Translations under genes and position numbers: made by a program
In this document: positions 42,669-51,752 of the stretch, in pieces
How the letters are laid out: every line of letters starts with the position of its first letter
Numbering within the stretch: position 1 is the first letter of the stretch
Source: Phycisphaeraceae bacterium
GTDB lineage: Bacteria; Planctomycetota; Phycisphaerae; Phycisphaerales; UBA1924
Direction: 5' to 3'
Assembly: GCA_020639155.1 (NCBI GenBank)
Contig: JACKHF010000001.1
Location: 310,001-374,000 of the forward strand
Length of the DNA stretch: 64,000 bases
Notes under the pieces: model-generated
Seen by the model: only the letters and a program-made list of their open reading frames with translations
Databases searched by the model: none
What the model was told of the DNA's origin: nothing

Positions 42669-44678
42669 TTAGGCACCCGGCAGATGCTTCTCAATCCAGT
42701 CGTCCTGGCGGAGTACGCTCGATCTGTTCCGACGCGAACGAGCCTCAGCGCGCCTTTGTGCGAACCGCCAGATGCGCGAGGAGAGTTTCCACAACGATGA
42801 CTCGTGCGCCATCTCCTCGGATGTCATCCGTGAGCGGAGTCGCTGCCCGACGCGTGGCGCGTAAAGACGCATGAGGTCGTCGTCGAACGAGACAAATATC
42901 TGTGCGGATCCGGGATCACCCTGCCTGCCCGCGCGCCCGATGAACTGACGATCGATGCGTTTCGCGGTATGCATCTCGGTCAGCATGACGTGCAGCCCAC
43001 CTGCCATGCGCGCAGCTTCATCGAGCTTGATGTCCGTCCCGCGACCTGCCATGTTTGTCGCGACTGTGATCGCGGGTCCCTCAGCACCGCCCGCTCGTCC
43101 TGCAAGCACAATCAGTTCCGCCTCTTCCTCGTCGTGATACGCGTTGAGCACACGATGAACCATCCCGCGTTCCTCGAGAAGACGAGACACATGCTCGGAC
43201 GCTTCAATGGACCGCGTGCCGACAAGCACCGGTCTTCCTGACGCATTGACCTGCTCGATCGATTCCACGATCGCGTTCCACTTCGTCTTTGCATCGTTGA
43301 AAATGCGCATGGGCAACTGCTTGCGGATGAGTGGCTTGTTGGTTGGGATAACAACCACCGGCGTGCGATACACGTGCTCAATCTCGCCGGTTGCATCGGC
43401 AGCGGTACCCGTCATCCCCGCAAGGAACGGATAACTGCGAAAGAACCGCTGGAAGCTCATGCGAGCCATTGTCTCGCGATCGGCTGTAATCTCGACCTGC
43501 TCCTTCGCTTCGACCGCCTGGTGCAGTCCGTGCTCCCATGACCGATCTGCAAGGAACCGCCCCGTGTATTCATCCACGATCACAACGCGACCGTCAACAA
43601 TCTGGTACTGATCGCCCCTGCGATAGCAATGGCGAGCTACCAGCGCCTGACGAACAAGCTCCTGCCCGCGCCGACGCGCACGGAAGATGGGTTCGTTTGT
43701 GCGTTCGAACATCTCGTCGCATCGCTGTTCGCCGCGTTTACGGAGTTCCGCCTTGCGACGAACGTGATCGATTGTGTAATCGGGCCCCTCATCAAGTTGT
43801 GCAGCCATGTGTGAAGCAGCACGATACACACCGGACATCGAATCGCCTTGTCGCGACTGCGCGATGATCAGTGGCACAACCCCCTCGTCGATCAGCACCG
43901 CATCCGCTTCATCAACGAGTGCGGCACGCAGTCCCGGCACCATCGGCCCCGCCTGCATGCCCTGCGGCGATCGCGCCATCAACGAGCGCCCCGACCACGC
44001 CGAGTCGATCTTGCGCAGACGGATCTGATCGCGCAGCCAGTCCGCTGTGATCTGCTTGGGCGTGCCATAGACAATGGAACGCGCGTACAACCCAAACCGC
44101 TCGTCCGGCGCTTGCTCCTGCTGGATAGCACCAACATTCAATCCACAACGGGCATAGATCGGCTTGCGGGATTCTGCGTCGCGACGCGCGAGGTAATCAT
44201 TGACGGTGAGAATGTGCAGGTGCCTGCGCTGCCACGCAATAAGCACCGCAGCGATTGATCCCGTCAGCGTCTTGCCCTCGCCCGTAACCATCTCAACGAC
44301 ACGCCCGCGGGACATTGCAAGCGCAGCCATCAACTGCACGATGTACGCTTCCTCACCAATCTGTCTGCGAGCAACCTCTCGCACAAGCGCAAGCCCGTGG
44401 TGCAGTGTTTCCGTGTCCTGACGCTGACGAACGAACGTCTCTCGCACCGCCATCACAGCGTCATCAAGCGCAGCCTCAGACATCGCGTGCATCTTTGGTG
44501 CAAGAACAGCAACAGCTTCCGCTTCAGATCGAAGCTGCGCAATCGTGAACTGGCGCGCATCATTCCGCACCAGCAGACGTGTCGCGATCGCATCGATTCC
44601 ATGGGAAAACTCGGGCCTGCGCCGTCTGCTGCGCAGCGATTCATGCAGAACGTTGTAGCGTGTGAGTGCCTGGGACAT
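42669..44678 (-). CDS. SecA-like ATPase truncated after the second nucleotide-binding domain
   Basis: 669 residues against about 850-900 for SecA. Present are Walker A EMVTGEGKTLTG (132-137), Walker B ALVDEADAVLIDE (255-265) and the cross-linking domain with DYTIDHVRRKAELRKRG and VVIVDEYTGRFLADRSWEHG. The second ATPase half has GMTGTAADATGEIEHVYRTP, VATNMAGRGTDIKLDE and IDRQFIGRAGRQGDPGSAQI. It ends 60 residues later, at the point where the long scaffold helix begins (AQRRAEARSRRNRSSVLRQDD). The two-helix finger, helical wing and zinc tail are therefore missing. AGGTGA precedes the ATG. It follows the M50/HlyD fusion gene by seven bases and is clearly in its operon. Confidence 0.9.
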   Translation of the reverse strand: MSQALTRYNVLHESLRSRRRRPEFSHGIDAIATRLLVRNDARQFTIAQLRSEAEAVAVLAPKMHAMSEAALDDAVMAVRETFVRQRQDTETLHHGLALVREVARRQIGEEAYIVQLMAALAMSRGRVVEMVTGEGKTLTGSIAAVLIAWQRRHLHILTVNDYLARRDAESRKPIYARCGLNVGAIQQEQAPDERFGLYARSIVYGTPKQITADWLRDQIRLRKIDSAWSGRSLMARSPQGMQAGPMVPGLRAALVDEADAVLIDEGVVPLIIAQSRQGDSMSGVYRAASHMAAQLDEGPDYTIDHVRRKAELRKRGEQRCDEMFERTNEPIFRARRRGQELVRQALVARHCYRRGDQYQIVDGRVVIVDEYTGRFLADRSWEHGLHQAVEAKEQVEITADRETMARMSFQRFFRSYPFLAGMTGTAADATGEIEHVYRTPVVVIPTNKPLIRKQLPMRIFNDAKTKWNAIVESIEQVNASGRPVLVGTRSIEASEHVSRLLEERGMVHRVLNAYHDEEEAELIVLAGRAGGAEGPAITVATNMAGRGTDIKLDEAARMAGGLHVMLTEMHTAKRIDRQFIGRAGRQGDPGSAQIFVSFDDDLMRLYAPRVGQRLRSRMTSEEMAHESSLWKLSSRIWRFAQRRAEARSRRNRSSVLRQDDWIEKHLPGA

Positions 44679-44685
44679 CGTTCAC

Positions 44686-46878
44686 CTACAACTGAGCACG
44701 CCCCTGGACAAGCCGGCGCAGACGATCGGCCCATTGCGCGATCAACGGCTTGGGTTCGAGCGCAAAGCGCACGCGAACACGCTCGCCCGGCACGCCGAAT
44801 GTCGCATCCGTATCTTCCGGGAGTTGCAGTTCGACAACGAAGTGTGGTCTGCGCGAGACAAGACCCGATTCCTGCGTCTGGTCGATCTCGATATCACCAC
44901 CGCCCGCGTACCCGAGCGCCGCATGGCTCAACTGGCGGGTGCCGCCCTCAACGAATGTCACATCCGTGGTCCTGACCGACGATGACACATCGGCAAGCCT
45001 GCGCACAGAGGCGTTGATCTGGCCTTCCTCAATCCTGTGATCAAGAACTGGCAGCCATTGCGCGGTGGACATATCCGCAGCCACCTGCACGTTTTCTGTG
45101 TCAACAACCTCGCAGATGTGATCGCCCTGACTCAGGTACGAGCCAAGCAGCCGACCGGGGTCCGGCCCGATGACACGACCGGCGTGCGGCGCTCGCACAA
45201 CGAGCTTCTCACGCAACCGATACAACGTATCGAGTTGCTGATTGATCGCATCGATGTATGTTTGGGCGACATCGATCGCTGCAGCACTGCGCGTTGCAAT
45301 CGATCGCGTAATACTCTGGCGCTCGGCCAGCGAGCCCTCTGCGGAGGCGATCTCGCTGAGCAACTGCGGGCTCTCGCACACCAGCAGCACCTGGCCTGCC
45401 TCGACCCATTGCCCCGGCTCGACAAACACCTCTGTCACAAACCCGTTGCGTGAGCCAAAGAACACACCGGATCGGTGTTTCGATTCCACAATCCCGTTGG
45501 CATACCTTGCATCGGGCATCGGGATGATGCCCAGGACTGTTATCCCCAGAGCACCAATCACGAGCGATGTGCCCAGCCCGCGCATGCGATGGTCCGCAAG
45601 CTGCGGCGAGGATGACAGCCAGTGGATGAACTTGCCCGCAGGGAAGATGAACCACGATGCCATGGTCCATACTGCAAGCACAACACCGAGCCCAAACATC
45701 TTGCCCATGACGAACAACGTGATCGAAACAAACAGAAACACACGGTAGAGCAGCGACAGAATCCCAAACACAACAAGAATACGTCGCTCACTCGGCACGG
45801 TTGACGGCGGACGATCGTCCTTCAGCCGATACGCGTGCTTCTTGATCAGATGCTGGATCATCTGCTGCGAACGCTGCATGAGGTTCGGCACTTCGAGCAG
45901 ATCCGAGAGGATGTAGTACCCGTCGAACTTCATGAGCGGGTTAGCGTTGAACAGCACTGTCGAGATGCTGGAGATGAACACGATGTTGTAGGCGATCTGA
46001 TTGACCAGCCCGGTGGACTCATCGCCTCGCAATGTCATCGCCCAGACCCACGCTGCACCAGCTGCGATGGCAAGCTCAAATATCATGCCGCCCGCACCAA
46101 CCGCCATGCGCTTCCACTTGCTGGGGAACGCCCAGCACGATGACGCATCGACATACGGCGACGGGAACAGCACAAGGATCATCACGCCCGTCTCGGGCAC
46201 AAGCCCGCCGTAACGTTTGCAGATCACACCGTGCCCGGTCTCGTGGATGATCTTCGTGATCACAAAGACAATGGAAAGCCAGAACCAGTTGCTCGGCGCA
46301 ATCGCGCTGTCAAACCCAGTGCTGAAACTGTCGAAGTTTGTCAGAAGCGGATAGATTGCTGCAAGCACCCACACCAGCCAGAACACAAAGCCAGTTTGGC
46401 CGATGAGCGGGCGGAACACGGGCTCCAGCTTTTCGAGAATCCAGTCAGGATTGAACAGCCGGATCTTGAAATACATGATACCCAGCGCCTTCTGGATCAC
46501 CTGACCCTTCAGACGCTTGTTGGATCGTGTGAGCAGCTGCTCAACATCCGGCGTGTCTTCAACACGCAGAAGATTCGATGAGTACAACTGCCCGAGCAGT
46601 TCGACAACCTCGTTCTGCGTTGGCGCAGCATCGCCGTGACGTTCGAGCGCGTGCGTCCAGACCTCCTCGACCGTGCGCGCGCCGTCGAGCAGTCCAACCA
46701 TCTCATACGCAACAGGGCTGAGGCGATAGAACTGATTGGACGTGGGATCATGCACCACGTGCCAGCGCCGACCGCGATAATGCTGGCGCGTGATCTGCAC
46801 GTGCGAGCGCAGCGTGGGCGTCATGCGCGCAACGCGATGCCAGACCGGGCTGAATGTGGGACGCTCGCGTTCTCTCAT
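44686..46878 (-). CDS. PqqD-like / M50 site-2 protease / HlyD-type adaptor fusion
   Basis: 730 residues. Residues 30-110 resemble the PqqD peptide-binding winged helix (YRLSPVAYEMVGLLDGARTV, then EVVELLGQLYSSNLL). The intramembrane M50 protease follows: zinc motif IIHETGHGVICKRYGG (His212, Glu213, His216) and the second ligand motif NANPLMKFDGYYILSDLL (311-328), with several membrane helices. More helices to about 460 precede a biotin/lipoyl-like HlyD domain (GFVTEVFVEPGQWVEAGQVL, then VRAPHAGRVIGPDPGRLLGS). It is probably an inner-membrane protein with a periplasmic adaptor end. Its ATG directly abuts the upstream stop codon (TAAATG). Cleavage of, or transport coupled to, a peptide substrate is inferred. 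Confidence 0.88.
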   Translation of the reverse strand: MRERERPTFSPVWHRVARMTPTLRSHVQITRQHYRGRRWHVVHDPTSNQFYRLSPVAYEMVGLLDGARTVEEVWTHALERHGDAAPTQNEVVELLGQLYSSNLLRVEDTPDVEQLLTRSNKRLKGQVIQKALGIMYFKIRLFNPDWILEKLEPVFRPLIGQTGFVFWLVWVLAAIYPLLTNFDSFSTGFDSAIAPSNWFWLSIVFVITKIIHETGHGVICKRYGGLVPETGVMILVLFPSPYVDASSCWAFPSKWKRMAVGAGGMIFELAIAAGAAWVWAMTLRGDESTGLVNQIAYNIVFISSISTVLFNANPLMKFDGYYILSDLLEVPNLMQRSQQMIQHLIKKHAYRLKDDRPPSTVPSERRILVVFGILSLLYRVFLFVSITLFVMGKMFGLGVVLAVWTMASWFIFPAGKFIHWLSSSPQLADHRMRGLGTSLVIGALGITVLGIIPMPDARYANGIVESKHRSGVFFGSRNGFVTEVFVEPGQWVEAGQVLLVCESPQLLSEIASAEGSLAERQSITRSIATRSAAAIDVAQTYIDAINQQLDTLYRLREKLVVRAPHAGRVIGPDPGRLLGSYLSQGDHICEVVDTENVQVAADMSTAQWLPVLDHRIEEGQINASVRRLADVSSSVRTTDVTFVEGGTRQLSHAALGYAGGGDIEIDQTQESGLVSRRPHFVVELQLPEDTDATFGVPGERVRVRFALEPKPLIAQWADRLRRLVQGRAQL

Positions 46879-48930
46879 TTACCACCACATCCACAGGCGG
46901 ATGCGATTCCGCAATCTGCGAGTCACAATATCGATCAATGGACGGCGATCGGAATCAAGTTTCACGATCCCTTCAAGCCCGGGACGGAAGACGCTGCCCT
47001 GCGCCTCGTCAGCAAGCTTCGCGTAGACCTCAAAGACATTCTGTCCGTCGATCGGCTGTGCCGATGGAACCACACGCTCGACAACGATCGGCACGCGCTT
47101 GCCCGGCTGCGCCTTTGTTGCCATGTACCCGGTGACCTCACCCTCACGCGCGAGTCGATCATTCACGAGCTTGATGTCCTCGTCACGCACACGCGCCACG
47201 ACACGAATGCCCTCAAGCTGCGCGATCTGGAACAACGGCTGCCCCTGCTGAAGTGTCTGGCCGACACTCGACGCAAGATCGCCCGCGATAATCGTGCCCG
47301 AGATCGGCGCACGAATTTCTGATCGTGAGAGATACTGGTTGATCACGTCGATCTGCGCGCGCGCCTGGGTTGCACGAGCGCGCGCCTGATCCTCATCGTC
47401 GAACTTACCAGCGTTGCGTGCCGCGTCGGCCTGTTTGTCCGCAAGCTCAAGATTCGCCATCGATTCAGCCAGGCGATCGAGCATCTCGGATGTGTCAAGC
47501 GTCGCGAGCAGATCACCCTCGACAACCTCAGCACCCGGCTCAATGCCATCGGGCAACACGGACAGAATCCCACCGAAAGGAACAGACACAACGCGTTCCT
47601 CGACAGGGCGCAGTTCCATTGGTGCTTCAACACGGTACGGTAGCGGCACAAGCGTCGCAAACAGCATGAACAGCCCTAGCGCGATCGCGCCGAGCTTCCA
47701 CGCGGTGTGCTTTGGTCCCACTGCCCACGCCCCAACTTTCAACGATTCGTCCCACGCACGCAATGGCAGCACACGATCGTCACTCTTGCGAAGCACCAAC
47801 ACGGGCGACACAAGATCGAGCGTCGCCTGGATCATCTCGATGATCGTCGGCGAGACCTGTCCTTCGTGCGTTGATTCAATCGTGACAACACCAACAACAC
47901 CATCATCGATGCGCAGTGGGATCGACGCGATCTTGAGCCGAGCATCAGCAGAGGCAAGCTCACGATGGGAATGAACGATTGCTCGACCGAGCAGCGCATC
48001 TCCACCCTCGCCCGTCTCGGGAGGCTGGGGATACACAACGGGTTGCTCCTGATCGAGGCACTCGTCCATCGCTGCTTCGATACGCTGGATGAGATTGGTG
48101 CGCCGATCAAGATGCTCGGTATCGCTCATCGCGACAGCGCGACAGGCCTGCCCTGCGTTAGCCTTGTTGCCAACGCTTGCTGCCCAGCCGATGGTGACAC
48201 GATCTGCCCCGGCGTACCTGCTCAGATCATTTGCGACCTGCATACACGCGCCCTTGAACCCCTTGGCAGTGTTTATCGACGCGATAAGTCTGCCTGCGAG
48301 ATCGAGCGCAGCGCTCGACTGCTTCGTGCGATTTGCCACCTGGCGCACAACGTGCGTATGCGCGTATCCAACAAGCGACTCGATCATTGCAAGGGTCGTG
48401 TGCAAGGCCTGCTGAGAACGGTTTTCGATCAGAATCGTGATAACAGCGCGATCGCCTATTGGCGCGGGCTGATTTGGCGCTTCAACGAGCGGGACCGAAA
48501 CTGCAACAACCATGCCCTTTGGCGCATCGCTTGTGTAATACTCGGAGTTCTCTTCAAGCTTGAACACGCGCACGCTGCTGGAACCCGCTCCACTCGCAAC
48601 TACGCGAGCCGCGATACGCTGATCATGGATTGCTTCGACCTGATCTGCAATCTCGTCCGGAACGCGCACACCAAGGTCCGGTTTCCCACCCATCTTCAGC
48701 ATATGTTCAGCGGGCCAGATGAACATGAGCTCGGGCGCCTGCTCGTGGTCGGGCTCTGGGCTCTCCTGCGACATGGGAACGCGGAACAGGAGTGCAAGCC
48801 GCGCACTGGATACCCGCCCCAGCACTGACGCAAGCCGAGCAAGAAAGATGCGGTCATCCGGCGCAGGTGACGCAAGTTCTTCAACCACCCTGTTCCAGCC
48901 GGAAGCCTTGATGTTTGATACGTCGATCAA
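46879..48930 (-). CDS. GAF-like sensor / HlyD-type membrane fusion protein
   Basis: 683 residues. The first 410 are cytoplasmic and appear to hold one or two GAF-like domains (AIVHSHRELASADARLKIAS, LRIDDGVVGVVTIESTHEGQ). One membrane helix (WKLGAIALGLFMLFATLVPL) leads to a periplasmic HlyD adaptor: GGILSVLPDGIEPGAEVVEG, a helical hairpin, then IRAPISGTIIAGDLASSVGQ and a beta-barrel end. The start is a TTG with AGGAGAG about eight bases before it. The gene abuts the M50 fusion gene without a gap. A ligand sensor joined to an adaptor suggests regulated transport, but the ligand is unknown. Confidence 0.82.
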   Translation of the reverse strand: MIDVSNIKASGWNRVVEELASPAPDDRIFLARLASVLGRVSSARLALLFRVPMSQESPEPDHEQAPELMFIWPAEHMLKMGGKPDLGVRVPDEIADQVEAIHDQRIAARVVASGAGSSSVRVFKLEENSEYYTSDAPKGMVVAVSVPLVEAPNQPAPIGDRAVITILIENRSQQALHTTLAMIESLVGYAHTHVVRQVANRTKQSSAALDLAGRLIASINTAKGFKGACMQVANDLSRYAGADRVTIGWAASVGNKANAGQACRAVAMSDTEHLDRRTNLIQRIEAAMDECLDQEQPVVYPQPPETGEGGDALLGRAIVHSHRELASADARLKIASIPLRIDDGVVGVVTIESTHEGQVSPTIIEMIQATLDLVSPVLVLRKSDDRVLPLRAWDESLKVGAWAVGPKHTAWKLGAIALGLFMLFATLVPLPYRVEAPMELRPVEERVVSVPFGGILSVLPDGIEPGAEVVEGDLLATLDTSEMLDRLAESMANLELADKQADAARNAGKFDDEDQARARATQARAQIDVINQYLSRSEIRAPISGTIIAGDLASSVGQTLQQGQPLFQIAQLEGIRVVARVRDEDIKLVNDRLAREGEVTGYMATKAQPGKRVPIVVERVVPSAQPIDGQNVFEVYAKLADEAQGSVFRPGLEGIVKLDSDRRPLIDIVTRRLRNRIRLWMWW

Positions 48931-49125
48931 CCCGCAATCTCTCCTGTATCCAGTCTGAACATATCAGTTCACGAGCGAAACTCAGTCACTGTCACATATT
49001 ACACCAAGGCAGCGATTGTGCAGCCAAAACGCGTCGCAAACACTGTCACAACACAATCTTTGGTCCGCATGATGTGTCCGAACGACGTCCGGATTCTGCT
49101 CCAACGACCGAGTACCCGCTTTGGG

Positions 49126-50088
49126 TTATTCGCCACCAGCCCCAGCTGTTGTGTTCTCTGCAGCATAGATGCGCGCGGCCCACTCGCCCTGCGGCTCTGT
49201 GAACCTGACATACGCATCAAGACCAGCCGGCACGCTGAGCAGGTTCGGGAACTCGACGCGAATTGTCATCCGTCGGGCGGCAGACTCGATCACGGGATTG
49301 ACCTCGGTCACCTTCCCCTTGATCACACGCAGTTCTCCCGGCACATCGAGCACAATCCACGCGGCGTCATCCTTCTTCAGGCCCAGCGAGAGCGCTTCGT
49401 TGCTCGGAACGAGCGCGAGCATGGTCAGCTTGCTCACATCAACAACCCGAATAACCGGATCTGCATGCGAGAGCACCTGTCCCTTGTCTACCTGCACCGC
49501 TGCGACGGTGCCATCAAACGGCGCTTTGAGGTGGTATGTCGCAAGCTGCGCTTCGAGTCGATCGAGCACAAGTTTCTGCTCTTCCATGCTCTCCTTTGCG
49601 GCTTCGTACGCAATCTGAGCGCCATCGCGTCGTGCCTTCGCAGCTTCCCACTCTGACGACTGTCCGCCCCCCTTCTGCCGAACAGTCTCCTCATTCTGGA
49701 ACTCAATTTCGCGCAAATCAAGCTCGTTTTTGGCCGCTTGCACCTCGTAGGTGTTCACCACACGCCGACGCTGCAACTCAACCTGAGCGCGGATTTCTGA
49801 GTCAGTGGCGCGGACGAGCAGTTCGCCCTCCTTCACACTTTGCCCGACCTTCACCAGCACCTCTGCGATGTCGGTCGGGAAGTTGAATCCCATGGTCGTG
49901 TCATGATGAGGATCAGCAAATCCCCAGTATCCATCAAACGACTTCAGTTCCGGATTCGAAAGTGTCGCACTGCGATTCCGAGCCGGTGCTTCCGGTTGGG
50001 CAAATGCGATCATGCCCAGTGTTCCACTGCACAGCGTTGCACAAACGGCAAACGAGGTTAGACGTGAGCGTGATAGCAGTCTTTGCAT
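49126..50088 (-). CDS. HlyD/RND-type periplasmic adaptor protein
   Basis: 320 residues. A signal peptide ends near MIAFAQPEAP, without a lipobox Cys. The adaptor begins GFNFPTDIAEVLVKVGQSVK (lipoyl half), continues with a helical hairpin of about 90 residues, and then has YHLKAPFDGTVAAVQVDKGQ and a beta-barrel domain. The C-terminal tail is short. GGAAGAG precedes the ATG. It is the first gene of the minus-strand cluster, 195 bases upstream of the GAF/HlyD gene. No pump or TolC gene is next to it. Confidence 0.88.
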   Translation of the reverse strand: MQRLLSRSRLTSFAVCATLCSGTLGMIAFAQPEAPARNRSATLSNPELKSFDGYWGFADPHHDTTMGFNFPTDIAEVLVKVGQSVKEGELLVRATDSEIRAQVELQRRRVVNTYEVQAAKNELDLREIEFQNEETVRQKGGGQSSEWEAAKARRDGAQIAYEAAKESMEEQKLVLDRLEAQLATYHLKAPFDGTVAAVQVDKGQVLSHADPVIRVVDVSKLTMLALVPSNEALSLGLKKDDAAWIVLDVPGELRVIKGKVTEVNPVIESAARRMTIRVEFPNLLSVPAGLDAYVRFTEPQGEWAARIYAAENTTAGAGGE

Positions 50089-50524
50089 GGTCTCTTCCTT
50101 CGGTGAGTTTCACTCTCACAATGCTTTGCCAATCCTTGGGTGAGATGAGAGTGGGTTCATTCTCTGCAATCAAAATGCGGGGAAACTCCGCATCGTTCCC
50201 TCCCACATTTTCGGAGCACTGCGGGATTGTTCCGGAACATCAGGACGCGCACGAACACATCGCCTGTCCAACGTCCTATATCTATGTGATTGCTCAGCTT
50301 CGACGGAATGCTGTTTTCACAGCTTGCGTCTTGGGGTTGAGCACGTGTTCGGGCTGATTATCGCGACTTTTCGCGTTTCTCAGCTACCCTTTGGTCCCAG
50401 CCGGCTCGATCACTGCATGATCGTACCGCTCCAGCACCCGGACCACCAGTCGGTTTGGGTGCGACGGGAGTATATCCGCCGGTTTGGCGGACAAGTTCCA
50501 CATCACGCCACACGGAGCTCACGA
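50089..50524. other. Divergent intergenic region
   Basis: 436 bases between the HlyD gene and the DegT gene. It must hold the promoter of the secretion-like cluster. It contains a 12-bp palindrome TGTTCCGGAACA (50228-50239) and a small hairpin (TCCGCC/GGCGGA, 50475-50491) near the DegT start. Neither is strong evidence of an operator. Confidence 0.4.
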
Positions 50525-51700
50525 ATGCCCAATGCCACCGCGACCGACCACACCATTTCGCTTGCGATCAATGGTGGCTCGCCCGTCTCAGCGACACCCG
50601 TGCCATTCATGTCGCTGGGTTTGACGCAGCAGGACATCGACGCAGCCAACGAGGTGCTCAAGTCCGGCATGCTCCGCCAGGCAAAGAAATGCGCGGAGTT
50701 CGAGGAGCGGTTCGGGAGCATGAGCGATGCAAAGCACGCGCTGACGTGTGCCAACGGCACATGCGCATTGCAACTCGCGTATGGCGCAATGCTTGAGCCA
50801 GGCGATGAGGTGATCGTCCCAGCGTGGACATACATCGCGACTGCGTCCATGCTCGCAGCGGCTGGCTGCAAACTCGTGTTCTGTGACGTTCGCGAGGACA
50901 CATTCCAGATTGATGTTGATGATGTCGCAAAGCGCATCACACCCAACACCAAAGCCATCGCGTGCACGCATCTCTACGGCATGCCTGTTGACATCGACGG
51001 CGTCCTCACCCTCGCAAAGAAGCACAATCTCCACGTCATCTTTGATGCTGCTCAGGCCCATCTGGCACGCTACAACGGCAAGGGACTTGGTGCCTATGGA
51101 GACGCGACAACGTTCTCGTTCTATGCCACAAAGAACCTCGGCACGGGTGAGGGCGGCATGGTCATGACAAACGACGACGGCATCGCACGGAAAATGGGGA
51201 TGCTCCGCTCGCACGGCGAGACCGACAAGTACCTGCATGAGTCGATCGGGTTCAACTACCGCATGAACGACATTACTGCCGCAATTGGATGCTCGAAACT
51301 GGACACACTTCAGGACCAGACGCACGATCGCCAGAAAGCTGCGAAGCGCTACGACGAGATCATTGCAGAGATCGACGGCCTTGAAGCTCCGACACACACA
51401 CCAAACGCGGAACCATCGTGGCACCTGTACACCGTGAAGTTCGATCCTGCAAAGTTCACCTGCACACGCGACGAGTTCATCAAGGCACTGGCCGCTGAAG
51501 GGGTTCCCAACGCAGTGCATTATCCCAAGCCGCTCACGCGCCAGCCCGCATTTGCGAAGTTTGTAACAGAACACCCGCCCGTGTCTGCAAAACTGTCCGA
51601 GCGCGTGTTCTGCATCCCGATGCACCACGCGCTGACCGAGGACCACTTCCGGATCGTGCGTGAGGCACTGACGAAGGTTGCTGACGCTTACCGGGCGTAA
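50525..51700 (+). CDS. DegT/DnrJ/EryC1/StrS aminotransferase
   Basis: 391 residues, the normal length for PLP-dependent sugar aminotransferases and related dehydrases. Visible are LTCANGTCALQLAYGAMLEP, EVIVPAWTYIATASMLAAAG, the cofactor region VIFDAAQAHLARYNGKGLGA and the PLP lysine Lys203 in FYATKNLGTGEGGMVMTNDD. GFNYRMNDITAAIG is also present. The enzymes transfer an amino group to keto-sugars during surface polysaccharide or lipid synthesis. GGAG precedes the ATG at 50525; the frame continues open to 50324 without support. It has no sugar-pathway neighbours. Confidence 0.9.
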   Translation: MPNATATDHTISLAINGGSPVSATPVPFMSLGLTQQDIDAANEVLKSGMLRQAKKCAEFEERFGSMSDAKHALTCANGTCALQLAYGAMLEPGDEVIVPAWTYIATASMLAAAGCKLVFCDVREDTFQIDVDDVAKRITPNTKAIACTHLYGMPVDIDGVLTLAKKHNLHVIFDAAQAHLARYNGKGLGAYGDATTFSFYATKNLGTGEGGMVMTNDDGIARKMGMLRSHGETDKYLHESIGFNYRMNDITAAIGCSKLDTLQDQTHDRQKAAKRYDEIIAEIDGLEAPTHTPNAEPSWHLYTVKFDPAKFTCTRDEFIKALAAEGVPNAVHYPKPLTRQPAFAKFVTEHPPVSAKLSERVFCIPMHHALTEDHFRIVREALTKVADAYRA

Positions 51701-51752
51701 TCAACCTGCCGCAGGCGGAACCGATGCATCGCCGATGCATCAGACCGTGTCG

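Noticed and set aside
50228..50239. 12-bp palindrome TGTTCCGGAACA in a divergent promoter region
   Set aside because: Palindromes of this length are expected about sixteen times by chance in a window of this size. There is no second copy to support an operator.
50588..51646. 352-residue open frame on the minus strand
   Set aside because: It is antisense to the DegT aminotransferase gene, which has an intact PLP lysine motif. The frame is a by-product of codon bias.
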